A stretch of 64,000 nucleotides of DNA, from positions 25,677,803 to 25,741,802 of the forward strand of contig CM055108.1 in assembly GCA_029204225.1 (NCBI GenBank), written 5' to 3'. Shown piece by piece: positions 31,951 to 43,328 of the stretch; position 1 is the first letter of the stretch, and each line of letters begins with the position of its first letter. The notes beneath the pieces were generated by a model. It was not told the origin of the DNA and did no database searches. It saw only the letters and a program-made list of their open reading frames with translations. A program made the position numbers and the translations under genes. Source of the DNA: Diphasiastrum complanatum (taxonomy: Eukaryota > Streptophyta > Lycopodiopsida > Lycopodiales > Lycopodiaceae).

Positions 31951-33638
31951 TTTTTGGTTTCACATGTGTGAAATATAGTGAGGTAATGTTATTGTATGGA
32001 CATCAACCATATTTTATGTTTTAGTTCATGTTTGATCAGTATCTCTTAGAGTTTGCATCTCATTTTGTATGTAGATGCTGATTTTTCTACATTGGCAAGA
32101 TTGTTGGTTTGCTCCTTATTGTAACCAAAGGTCAGGGACATGGATTGGATCTTGAATGATCTGAAATCCTTCACATGGTGCTCTTGAATCAATGCATGTG
32201 CAAGTAAATGACTCTCCTCAAGATCCATGACCACAGAAATCCTTTATGAAATATGCTACGGTGGATATTTTGCCAGAGACATATGTACTGCATTTTTCAA
32301 TAGAATAGTTTGGAAGTTTCAAGTGCTATAGTAAAGTTTGTTGTTATCACGTTCATATGAATGCAGTGTCTTTTCAAATCGATTCTAGCTCAGTACCATT
32401 GTCCATTACAATTTACGACGGTCCTTTTAAAGGAGTCAAGACACTGCTCTGTGCAGTTGGATCTTCCTCCTCTGAAGCCTTTACCTCACCAAGCAAAGCC
32501 ACAATCTAACCTGCAATTTCTCATGCAGTATCGTGGATCTCACACTAATTCTAACTTGGGTACAAATTTCTTTTCAAACAGAACTTTAAGTTGTTGAGCT
32601 CAGTTTGAGCATAGCATTTAGGACGCTAAAATTATCTACTTGTGTTCTTCTAATGCAACTCCTATTGCATGGACATAATACTCAAAATGAGAGGAAAAAG
32701 TCTCTTGAGCATCTCATTCTTTAATAGGATTTTGAAATCAATCAAATGCCTGCTTAAATTGAATTAGAAGGTCCAAATGATTGCTCTCCACCTAGCAGTA
32801 CATGCTCACCTTTCAGATGGACAAGATTCAGATAACAGAGAGTAACTATGCAAACAGGGAGAGGGATAGGAAAAAGTCACAAAAAATGGATGATCAAACT
32901 TGTGAGATCAACTCTAGGGGAGCAAGTGTTGATGTAATCCATGGAAAAAGCTACGCCTCTCAAAGGAGTGGTTTGCACTTTTAGAAGAAAGCTTCAAAGA
33001 ACATAATACGCTGAATCTGGTATATTATAGCATTCCTAGGTTGAAGCTTTTACTTAACCATGATCACACATTCATCATTTAATATGATGGTTTTTTTTAT
33101 GTCGGTTCGTAATCTTTGATGGCAATTGTACTTAGTGGCTAGTATTCAAAGGGATGAGGGTCTGTGACCTCATCATTTGCAAAAGGTTGTAGCAGCTATT
33201 TCCAAATCCTATTTTTTAGATTCCAATTGGACGATGCATGCAACCACTAAATAAACTAAGCTATGGCTACGATTATTGTGGAGTAGTTTAGTAGCATGTT
33301 CTACTAGAAACCGTCATAGTATTCTTAAATTAGACTCCACAAAGTATAGGTAATCATATTGAAAGTGACTGGATGCTTGCTTGTTGATCGGAATGCTGCC
33401 ATGTTTCTGGATAAAGCTACAATAGTAGCTGACTCCACAAGGACTGGAGAATCCAGCACAACGGGTAGCTGGAAATTTTGTACCGTGCATCAAGTAGAAG
33501 AATTTAAATGCCTTCTATGCATCCTTCAAATCTAAGCGACAGACGATCTGCCATTGTAGGTGCGCTCTCTTTCTCTTTTTAGTTGCTCTTGTGTTCATCT
33601 AATGTCTTCACGATTCAAAAATGATCATTGAGGGCAAT
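31951..33638. other. no firm gene; possible 5' part of the PIF-like pseudogene
   Basis: Plus-strand frames at 32361-32597 (LDLPPLKPLPHQAKPQ) and 32802-32984 (ITESNYANRERDRKK) look biased toward coding and lie upstream of the bHLH pseudogene on the same strand, so they could be its N-terminal exons. I could not identify the phytochrome-binding APB motif. The rest is AT-rich. Confidence 0.3.
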
Positions 33639-35145
33639 GTTGAGTATCGCGAGGTTGAAGAGTCTGCAGATTGTCAATCTGAAGTGAGTTGGTTTATGTT
33701 AAGTAATGCCACTTTGAAAGAGATTTTGTAGAGTTTGCTCAAGAATATAGATTTTATTTATGAGAAAAATATTTTATCTAAAAGGCCAACATCTGATTAG
33801 ATGGCTAAACCCTTAAAATTGCAGAATGAATTTATTGAGGCTAAAAAGGATGCATTGGAATGCGGCTGTGGGAGAAAATTTAAAGAGAACATCAGAAGTG
33901 CATAATTTATAAGAACGGGTTAATGTCATTTGCTTGAAGTTTGAGATTCAAGTTTTTCCATATTGCGTTGCATTCACATTGTTGATTACCTAGGCTTGTG
34001 TAGGACTTTCTCCGACCATAAGTTTTAGGCTGCTGAAGTCAATCAGTCAGTGAGCCAGGTTACGCTTAGAAATGTCAATATTGCTCTAACCAATGTCAGT
34101 ATTTTTGGCGATACAGAGAAGAAGGGACTGAATCAATGAAAGGATGAGGGCTTTGCAGGATCTCACACCTAATTCCATTAAAGTTCATATTTTTCTAGCT
34201 TGTTTCCTTGCCAATTTAACAGTTTTTCTGCACTTTTAAAGGTGAATCTCATGTCCCTTGGCTGCGTTATGTGAAATACTACGTACTATCATGATCTAAA
34301 TTTAGTTTGTATGGAACAGACATATAAAGCTTCCATGCTCGATGAGGCTATCGAGTACTTGAAAGAGCTCTAGCTTCAGCTTCAGGTTTAATCTATTCTT
34401 TTTTCGTCCACCAAAACTCTCTAGGTTATCATGTATGGTTTACTCAACTTGAACTATTTTACTCAACATTTAGCGATGCAACAACTGGCTATTGTGTATT
34501 ATTCATGGATTTTGGTCGCCTTCTCTTTTAGCATCTTGGTTAGCTGGATCTGGCTATGCAGGTGATGTCAATCAGAACTTGAATGAGCATACCTCCAATG
34601 CCAATCCTACCAAAATGCAGCACCTTCAGCTATTGCAAATGCCACGTCTACGTCACATATGTCAATGGGGATGGGCATGGAATTGGGGTTGGGCAAGGTA
34701 GACATGGCCGCTGCCACCTCCGTCCAACCACTTATTTCATGTCTAGCCTCTCAATGTGAATCAACCTCAACAATATTGGATGACTACAATCGATGGCCCT
34801 ACTCATATCTGATGGATTCTTATAGCTCCTTCCTTAAGTGCCAGCAGATTGATTCTTTTTTATATAAGTAAAATTCGTAGCAAATTGTCAGAAAATAATG
34901 CAACCTCAGATTTTTTTCCTGCAACTTGGGCTCTTCGAATGAAGAAATATGCAACAAATAGTTATTTACGTTGTCAAAGATTTTTGCTTTCTTTGCAATG
35001 GGTGAACATTGGAAACATACAATCCATACATACTGTACCAGCAACCACACATTCGGAGACAATTCTGCAGCAACTTGTACATCCCTATCGACAACAACAA
35101 TCAATACAACCAACAACACAACAAAACCGGCAACCTCTATTCTAG
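33639..35145 (+). pseudogene. PIF-type bHLH transcription factor pseudogene
   Basis: PIFs are nuclear bHLH factors that bind G-boxes and are destabilised by phytochrome. An acidic stretch (VEYREVEESADCQSE, 33639-33683) precedes the basic region KRTSEVHNL-stop-ER (stop TAA 33910-33912). The second helix appears 400 bp on as KASMLDEAIEYLKEL-stop-LQLQ (34326-34385; TAG 34371-34373), followed by a GT donor. The split of the bHLH at these points fits intron positions in PIF genes. A later segment HMSMGMGMELGLG (about 34654-34692) and a Gln/Asn-rich tail (QQQSIQPTTQQN) also fit PIF C-termini. Kept introns mean a DNA-level duplicate, not a retrocopy. Confidence 0.75.
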
Positions 35146-35249
35146 CATGAGGGGCATACTAACTAGGAATGAATATCCTATGGTATCCCATCTACTGTCC
35201 TGTAGCCCCTTTGTACTTGATGATGAAATTTTTTTATTAAAGTGATGTT

Positions 35250-36098
35250 AGCTTTCTTATAAGCATGTTGCTCTTCCTGTTTGAATTCTCAAAATGAGAC
35301 TTTCAATGTCAAATTTTGCTCAAAAAATTGAATTCATTTACCCCTAGTGGACTCCACCAAGTACCAATGACTCTACCTCTTTAGAGCTGGAATGAAATTC
35401 AAATTTTCAGAAATGTGATACTTCTCTCTCACAGAACGAATATGGTTTAGATGCATTGGGGACTCAGTAATGTGGATGCCGTTGTTTGCTGCACTAAGGA
35501 GACAAATTAATCTACTTGTAATGTATTGTGTGGAATCCTTTGGATAATTAGCCTTGTATAATTTGTCATTTGTTGTTTCTTACAGTTCATAAAGCTCTAG
35601 GCTCCAGGCAATTTTGAAGAATAATAATTCCTTTGAAGGAGAATTATCAACTTGAATTTGATTGGTAAAGACGCAGTCTAAATTGAATGTCTGACTTGCA
35701 AAAAGCAGTTACAAAATGTGCTACAATATCATTGTATCAAATCATGATCCTACTTGTGTAACTTTAAAATATATCAGCAATTTGATAAAAATCAGCACTT
35801 TAAAGCCAAATCATTGTCTTAAATTTTGAAATATAACTTCTTGTAACTTACTAGTATCTAATACATATGATAAGAATCACCGTGATAGACACAAGTTATT
35901 TTCAGGTGATAAAATAGTAAATTAACTAATGTTTAATAACTTCTGTAGCAGAAAATTCAAAATGGATATCACTCTACTTGCATGCCCTTGAGCTCCAAAA
36001 CGGGGATGTTTTAGAATGTAGCAGAAACATAATATAATTGCCTGATAATAAAACACCAATACTATTTTGGTAGGCAAAGAATTAGCTGCTCATGAACT
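35250..36098. other. AT-rich, no gene seen
   Basis: No open frame with a recognisable domain, no repeat array and no structured site noticed. It separates the bHLH pseudogene from the LTR at 36099. Confidence 0.45.
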
Positions 36099-36583
36099 TG
36101 TTAAGAATCAGATTTGATCTGATATGTTTATTGTAAGCTCGAAATTCAATATTGTAATTAACTGTACATATCTTTAGTTAATTAGGATTTACAGTTTTTG
36201 GTTGTTATCGGGATGCGACCCACTATTGTCATATCAGTCGGGCACTGATCCCGTAGACGGCTACTTGGGTTAGCCGGGTAGCCACACGTAGGAAAAGTTA
36301 GCCTGTACAGAGTTTTATATAGTGTATGCTATACTCGAGGGCATGTCTCGAGTTTGTCGGTCAAATTTGGCCATATCAGGCCCACGGACCTTAGTTTGAT
36401 AGGTGGTAGGCCAGTTTTAGGACACCTACCTTTTCATGCAGTTTGTGAATACTCTATATGTACAGTGTTTCTTTGTAATCTATTAACTTTTGTTGTGCCA
36501 TATTTGAGAGCTTATGAGGAGTGGCTATGGTGATTGTGTGATGTGATCTGCATACTGCACTAGATTCTATCGGAATTTCAACA
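36099..36583 (+). mobile_element. 5' LTR of a non-coding LTR element
   Basis: 485 bp, starting TGTTAAGAATCAG and ending ...TTTCAACA before a primer-binding site. A near copy lies in reverse at 57381-57850; shared blocks include GGGTTAGCCGGGTAGCCACA (with changes) and GAGGAGTGGCTATGGTGATTG. GTTTTATATAGTG at about 36313 is a TATA-like site. Confidence 0.88.
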
Positions 36584-36595
36584 TGATATCAGAGC
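36584..36595 (+). other. primer-binding site variant TGATATCAGAGC
   Basis: One mismatch to TGGTATCAGAGC, placed immediately after the LTR end at 36583. It is the usual initiator-tRNA-Met type. Confidence 0.88.
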
Positions 36596-38635
36596 TATAG
36601 GGTGTAGCAAGTATGCACAATCCGGTGGAGCTATGGGATAGCGTATTTCACCAGGATAAATAGCACTCAAAGCGTCTTAGGAGAGAGGACTCCATACGAG
36701 GTATCGGAAGTCTGGATGGCAGGAGACAGCAAAGTTCCTTCTTTCTATAAGCTATTGAAGGCTTTCTTAGAAAAGCGGATTGTTAGCAGACAATCGGACA
36801 CCAATCGAAAAGCTGTAAATTTGATCACTGAGCTAGAGGAAGGGCGACCTCAGTCAGATGATGAGCTCCAAGAAAAACCACAAAGAAATATAGATAAATG
36901 GCCTAGAATGTTGTTTTTTCTAACAACTAGGGTTTTAAGTCAAGAAAATGCATTTCTCTCTTAATACAAAACGTTTTTTGAAGCTGTAAAGAGCTAGAGG
37001 TGGGCGCCCTAGCAGGGCGACCCTGCTTGCAAGAGGCCGTGGGCAGCCATAGATCAGAAGACGTGTTGGATCCGATCAAAGCCTGCAACTATAACTATAG
37101 CCAAGGAAGCTTTGAAGCAGGAAGAAGGTGCAAATGGGAGAGAGAGGACCCGCAAGGGTCGCGCGCGGCCAGCAGGAGTTGAGCGGTAGCGTTTCTAGGG
37201 GTCTCGCGGATGGAGGGAATTGGTTTGGCGCGCAGGTGCAAGGCAAACCGTAGGATGAGATCCTACGAAGTTCAACGGTAAAGATTTAATGTTCGGGGAG
37301 CTATATAGGCCGTTGGGCCAAGCCATGGGATGGGCTTGAAGTGGGCCTTTGAAGATTTGAAGGCCATTTTTGAAGGTTTTTCATTAAAAATCTTCATGTG
37401 AAATTCCAGTGAAGGGACCTGAAGTCCAGAATGGACTTCACTTCATTAAAAATCTTCAAAATGAAGAATCAGTTCAAATTTGCATGTCACCCTTTGGAAA
37501 GGGATAACTTTGGCTAGAGGGCACCTTTTTTGGCCATCCTTGGGCCAAAATGACCCTTGAAACTGGCTGCTTAGAGCTAGCAGACAGAGCGACGTCACAG
37601 AGCTGGGAGAGATGTGTTTTGGGGAGTTTTGTCACCATTTCATCGAGCAGAGTGCAGGGACCTAGTGATGGGCTACATTCGTTATTTGGGTACCGTAGGG
37701 CCAAATTTGGGGCTATTTTAGGTTGGTGAAACCTGCTATAGGGTGGTACAATGAGGCATTATTGTTTCAAAATTATTATTGCTTACTTCTAACAGGGTAA
37801 CAAGGTGTTTAGAAGCGGTAAATGTAGTCTGGGGGTGAATGGTGGCAGATTTGTGTGGAGAAAGCTAGTTTTGGCGACGGAAGTGCAGTTTGGCGGTGGG
37901 ACTACTCATCATTGGTGACAATTTTGAGAGGGCAAGCAATCACAAGGGAGACGTAGGCATGGTATGCCAGTTACAGGTGAAAAATTCTTGTGATCAGGTT
38001 CAACTCTTGGGGTTAGAACCGACCAACCTCAGGTGGCATTTTGGGGGAACGCTCTCACATATGGTATTGTCGAGTTAGGTGATAGCTGCATTGACACATG
38101 CATCTATAGCTTGAAAATTTCTTGTTTGGAGAAAATATGGGCTAGCTTGGAGGTACACACATTTTATCGATCACAGGTGATGGAAGTGTGAGGTGGTGCC
38201 AGTTGAAAGCCATTGGGCAAGATAGAGGACTTGCATTGGACGACCTGTGTGTGGGACACACAGGCGATGAAGGATGGTTCAATAATCACACTTTGGATGC
38301 TCTTGGAGAGTGGTGAGTCTGATGATTTTTGTGGTTTTGCAGTCAGTAAGTCAATTTTGATCAAGCCATTTTTAGTTGTGGAGTAGTGTATCAGGTTTGT
38401 CATCAGGGAGATACACTTCAACTGCCTATTCTAGGTAAGTCAAGTCAATTTTCCATATCAGGATTGCATCAAGGATGTAGATTCCAGTGATGATAGGGTG
38501 CAGATCGTTTGTTTTGGGGCATGGAAGATCTCACAGATTCACTTGGAGGGATATTGGCATGCACAGTCGTATGAGGGACTTGATGCTGGCTTTGGAGTTC
38601 AATCTCAGTGTATTTTCAGGGAGTGGTTTGGAATC
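36596..38635 (+). mobile_element. internal region of non-coding LTR element (LARD-like), 3' truncated
   Basis: No retrotransposon protein domain in about 2 kb. The same sequence, reversed, occurs at about 59270-60660: matching blocks include AAGCTATTGAAGGCTTTCT, GATTTTTAATG flanked by CTTCACTTCATTAA, and GAGGGATATTGGCATGCACA. Homology stops at about 38635, within TGGTTTGGAA, so this copy lost its 3' part and LTR. The short frame at 36716-36964 is not conserved as protein in the other copy and is not called. Non-autonomous elements of this kind need enzymes from other retrotransposons. Confidence 0.75.
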
Positions 38636-39077
38636 ACAAAGCTAAACTAGTCTCACTTTAGAAGAGCAAAACATAGGATCGGACGAATTCATTAAAATAA
38701 AAAAATTATAATATAAGAAGTGTCTGCCTGCAGTAGTTCAAATACAAAACCGCTCTAGTTACAATCATGGTCACAGTCATGGTTAACTAAGGTTTCTCTC
38801 GGGAAAAATCATGCCTCGGGAGAAATAAACTCTTGGGAGAAGAGAGAGTGGAGGCAAGAATTGAAAAGACATTACACTATAGATTGAACGAACTAGAGGA
38901 AAAATAGATGGACGTTGTTATAACATTTGCATCAATTAGAAGTCACCATCTTTGAATGCTACATAAAATGCCTACATCTTTTGAGAGAAAAGAGAGATGG
39001 CAAGAAAAGAAGAGCGGCACCCATTGAGAAAACTCAAAACTCAAAAATAAAAAAATGAGTCTTTTGTTGAGCTGATA
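38636..39077. other. junction and leader before the transposase-like gene
   Basis: Starts where the non-coding LTR element breaks off. It contains GGTTTCTCTCGGGAAAAATC and GCCTCGGGAGAAATAA, two related CGGGA(G)AAA words 25 bp apart. No coding; this could include the left end of the element carrying the next genes. Confidence 0.35.
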
Positions 39078-41664
39078 TTGGATCGTAATCTACTTTTTCT
39101 TCTTACAATGAAAAAATTTCATTTCCATATAGATCTTCCTGAAGAATATGCTCCTTTGATTAAAAGAGGTGTCAAAGCATGTTGCTTATCAGTTGATGAT
39201 TGTTTGCGCTATAGGGCTGACGAGAAAGCAAATCTGGACCTCTGGGTAGACGGGACATTATATCCTAAAGATCCATATTCCATGCAGCATCCCAAATTTT
39301 CTTCTGCTACTCAATTGATATATTTTGTTTGTCATGGAAAGAATGGTTTGCTAGGTTATTGTAAAAGATTAGAAGAATATGGTATCGCATTTTCAATGGA
39401 AAGAATCCATTGTTTAGATTGTGCTCAAAAAGACAATAATTTACGAATAAAATTGCTAGAGAATGTGGTTCTCCAAAAAGAAAATGAAAATCTACGAAAT
39501 AATAGTGGATTATTGCAAAAAATAATAGTGAGTACAAGAAAAGAGATTGATCAAATGAAAATCGAATTGAATAATGGTCGTTCTGCGTACTCACAACTAT
39601 TGAAAGATGTTGGCTTGATAGGTAAAAAAATAAAAACAAAAAAATGAAAGCGAGTGATCAACACAAATATTCATAATTTGTCATCAACAGGAGGCTATCG
39701 AAAAAGGAAAATTTATGCATTCAAGTAAGTTTCTAACTTTTGGCCTTTGCAATCTTTTTTATACTTCAAGAGTTTAGATCTTATATTGTTTTAGCATGAT
39801 TGTAAATTGTAACATTAATCATCTATTATTATTTTTTTCTTTTTTTACAGATCTACATTGGTTGGGAATCAAAATGTGAAAGACAATGCTACTATAGGCA
39901 AGTCTTTGGGCTCTGTGTTGACAACAAAATCAACTGAGTCATTGATGACCAATAATTGAAACAGTCGTGTTAACATAAAAATTGTTGATGCATTAATGAT
40001 TGAAGTACAATTAATACTTGACAATACTACAATTCTAGGAGCATGTGATTTTGCTGGAATAAGCAGAGATGTTTATGGCACCATATTTAAGATTATTAAA
40101 CAAGCTTTGACGATGGTTAGCATTTCCTATTCCATGACTATTTCAAATAAAATCGGAGCGTAATTCAATGAATAGAGGAATTCAAAAAACTATAGGTGTT
40201 CCATTTCATATCGAGGAACTATATCAATCAAGGGACAAAAAATCCATGTCTTACAATCAATCAAATAACTTGTTTGTCGATATGAATACGTTATTAAGAT
40301 TTATTATACATTTCTATGATATTTCCACGGAAAAGGTAGATAGTAAGATAGTCTTGGTACTGAAGCTAGATGAATCAGAACTTATTAAGGACAAAAAATG
40401 GAGAGAGTGAGTATAACACTCATGAATGGAGCACTTCAAAAGACTAATGATCAAGGAGATTTTAACTTTAGTGTTCAGTCCGAGAATGACATCTGGTGGT
40501 TGGCAGCCTTTGAGGTATGATATTTTAAAATTTAACAAGTTTTGATATTGTATGTTACTTGGGTTTTGATATTGTTATCAATTGACTAGTTTTTTGTCTA
40601 TCCATTTTTTAGGTTTTAAAGGAAGATCATGACATTCTGTCATGGGTGTTTAGCAAAACAACGTATCCCAGAATCATCAAAGAGCATATGGATGAGGAAC
40701 TTTTGAATGTACCTGAAATAGGAGACTTCAAGGTAGAGTGGCATTTGGTTGGTGTTTTGAAATCTTTAAAATATATGTCCAACGTTTCCCATTGACCAAC
40801 CTCCAAAAATCCATGTTTATGTTGTATGAAATCATCAAATGACATGACCAAGAATGCAAGAATAACAAGAGACAAAGAGGATCGAAATTGGAAACCTGTT
40901 TTGCCAATTTCTCTACAAAACGTACATATTTGCACTCTCCATTCTGAGGTTAGAATAATTGAAAAGCTTGTGTATTGTCACATATTGTATGCTTGGAACA
41001 CAAAGCCAGAATCATCTTCCAAGGAGGCTATTTCTAGATTAGAAGATGTTTTGTCTAAAGCAGGTCTCCATAAAGGACATGTTAAAATACAAAAGGACTT
41101 TAAGCTATCGGGAAACAAAAAAATGTACCTTGCAAGCCAAGCATTGGCGGTGTAAAGGCATGAAGATTTCTATCAAACCATTCATGAAAGCCATCTAAGA
41201 CACGTTACTCAGTTTGGAGAGACATCGTAGCTGCTACTCAAGATTTTGTTCAGGATGGAGTAACGAGGGTAATGAAAGTTGAAGTGTGGAAAAAAATAGA
41301 TGATATGGTTCAAATATTATGAAAGGAAATATTTTCAAACAATGACTTGCAACTGCTCCAGAAACGTTGTGTTGAGTTTGTAGATGCAGTTGAAGTGGCT
41401 TGGGGAGAGGATCATATCACACATTGCATGGTAAGCATTTAAAAACAGATATCAAGTCACCATTTTATTTTGTTTTTTGAAGTTGATCTATTGATATAAA
41501 TTGTTGATATTTTGCAGCACATATTATGACGCCATTCCATATCCTTAGCAGAAAATCATGGAAGTTTGAGTATTTGGTCTTCACAAGGGATGCTCAAGGG
41601 ATGTAGATTGACAGACACAACATTGTACAACATCATCAATAACAACGGCCTCTTGAAAATATGA
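39078..41664 (+). pseudogene. transposase-like gene, family unnamed, copy 2 (four exons)
   Basis: Exon 1, 39078-39724, probably starts at ATG 39108 (MKKFHFHIDLPEEY) and holds CLDC and a coiled coil (LLENVVLQKENENLRNN); a TGA lies at 39645. Exon 2 is 39851-40514, exon 3 40613-41430 and exon 4 41518-41664, all with GT/AG borders. Exons 2-3 match copy 1 at 24.5-26 kb block for block (SVQSENDIWWL, GDFKVEWHL, CLCCMK, VHICTLHSEVRI, LHKGHVKIQKD, DHITHCM). Exon 4 reads LAENHGSLSIWSSQGMLKG. Stops lie at 40137-40139 and in exons 3 and 4, with phase changes near 40395 and 41120. Two diverged copies on opposite strands argue for mobility. The enzyme class is inferred. Confidence 0.65.
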
Positions 41665-41741
41665 AAAATTAAAATGTTTGTTCTTATGATGAATATAAAC
41701 AGTATGCAAAATTAACCTGCATGCACAAAAAGTAAAAGAAC

Positions 41742-42689
41742 TCATTCAATCAATTCAGGGTGGTCTCTGTGACCCTTTTGCGAGCTTAACTCATTTGGTT
41801 GGTATACTTTTCGAGGCCCAAAACCAAGTTGGGTCTGGAAAGCAATGAACTCATCCTCTAAGAGAATATTTTTTTGATGCTCACGGGTATTCGACAAAGA
41901 CTGTTGCAAACACTCTTCTGGACAAAGCGTATCATCATCGATCTCATCATTTACTCCAGGAACAATGTCATCATAGTCAAAATCAAGAATGTCAGAAAAC
42001 TCACCTAATGATTTGGCTAAAATACATAACATTTCATCTTCATGGTAATCAAAAAAATCGCATAAGTCAGTTACAGTGAGATAACTATCATTATCTATGT
42101 AATAATTAGGTAAATAAAAAAAGGACCGAGAAGGAATTTCATTTGATTCATACATAGCACATTCGGTCTCTCCTACAAATGCAGATCGATTATCATATTT
42201 TATGTCGGTTTCTTCAAGAAACTTGACTATATCCTTGATCTTTTGATCTCGTGAAGAGGAGGGAGGTGAAGTCTGCATGGAGCTTGAGGAATCCACTTCA
42301 TCTGGAATCAAAATAATCAAATATAATATAAATGCAGATTGATATTCAACGAATCTACACTTCTTGTGGCAAATTTGGCAGTGACCAGAAAACTTAAATT
42401 TCTCATAAAGTTTTGTATATAATTGATCCAATCTATTTTTCAGATGAATATCAACACGCTTGACAATATCAGTGTAATGCAAAAAAACCATGTTCTCAAA
42501 TGTTTGCAAAGACAATGTAACAAAACTTTTGAATATCTTGTACGGCTCAAAGAACATGTGCCATATTAGTTGTAGCAAAACCATGAAGAAAAGGATTAAA
42601 CAATGATATGAAGTATTCCCTATACCAAAATTGTCGAGAAATGAAGAGAGCATGATCTCCGGATCAGATCTACATGAACCTAAAGACAT
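41742..42689 (-). CDS. unknown 315-residue protein sharing a domain with the 44.5-45.9 kb gene
   Basis: An intact frame, MSLGSCRSDPEIM to HRDHPELIE. A hydrophobic stretch (residues about 27-50, LILFFMVLLQLIWHMFF) could be a membrane segment. CQICHKKC near residue 105 is a possible metal site. The middle (YIDNDSYLTVTDLCDFF then EDEMLCILAKSL) aligns with IINGNEYIFFHDLQHIL and EDELLSALMKL of the other minus-strand gene. The C-terminal half is strongly acidic. A TATA box lies 187 bp upstream of the start. It converges with the plus-strand transposase-like gene, ending 78 bp from it. The function is unknown; it is uninterrupted where most neighbours are broken. Confidence 0.6.
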   Translation of the reverse strand: MSLGSCRSDPEIMLSSFLDNFGIGNTSYHCLILFFMVLLQLIWHMFFEPYKIFKSFVTLSLQTFENMVFLHYTDIVKRVDIHLKNRLDQLYTKLYEKFKFSGHCQICHKKCRFVEYQSAFILYLIILIPDEVDSSSSMQTSPPSSSRDQKIKDIVKFLEETDIKYDNRSAFVGETECAMYESNEIPSRSFFYLPNYYIDNDSYLTVTDLCDFFDYHEDEMLCILAKSLGEFSDILDFDYDDIVPGVNDEIDDDTLCPEECLQQSLSNTREHQKNILLEDEFIAFQTQLGFGPRKVYQPNELSSQKGHRDHPELIE

Positions 42690-42875
42690 TGTGTTAAAGT
42701 AATATTAACAAAAAAAAAAAAACAATTGTAGATTAACTGTATGTATTGAATATGTGTGCAGTTTTCAATAGTAATATTATGGTTATAAGGAAATGCACAA
42801 AAGAACGATATGTACGACCTAAAAAATGGTAGAAGGAATTTTTTTTTACTAGGAATGTTATTTTGGCATTGAAAT

Positions 42876-42886
42876 GGTATTTATAG
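42876..42886 (-). promoter_or_regulatory. TATA box for the 41742-42689 gene
   Basis: The minus strand reads CTATAAATACC, a canonical plant TATA box, 187 bp before the ATG at 42689. An ACACGTGTC G-box lies just upstream (about 42900). Confidence 0.65.
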
Positions 42887-43177
42887 ACTTTCAGAATTGA
42901 ACACGTGTCACCAAAATAAATGCACCATCAAATATTATAATATTTGATTTACTTTACAGCTATGCAAAAATGGAATATTCATTCGAAACAAATATTCCTT
43001 GAAGAATATTATTTAGAATATTCAAAAAACACAATATCGAACTTGTGCGTAGAACTTGTAGTTCGTAATCTCTCCACATCACTATATGTACATTTGCGAT
43101 ATTGTCCAAATACCTTGAAGTGAGCTACATAGGGCCAAAAAGTTCTAGTTGAACTTTGGTATGCATGGGGAAAAAAA

Positions 43178-43186
43178 TATATAAAG
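43178..43186 (+). promoter_or_regulatory. TATA box for the histone H3-like gene
   Basis: TATATAAAG, 143 bp before the ATG at 43329. It implies a start of transcription near 43210 and a leader of about 120 bases. Confidence 0.6.
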
Positions 43187-43328
43187 AAATTTTACCACTC
43201 ATTTTTCACTTTTACTAGTGAAGGATACAGTAATTTTCTAGATTATATTTCTATTGTGGGTTTAATTTCTGACACCCGTTAGATCTATTTAGCATATTTT
43301 TGAGCTGTATATGACTAGACATAAGCAT

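Noticed and set aside
36716-36964. 82-codon frame in the non-coding LTR element
   Set aside because: The inverted homologous copy near 60.4-60.7 kb does not keep the frame, so it is not a conserved protein.
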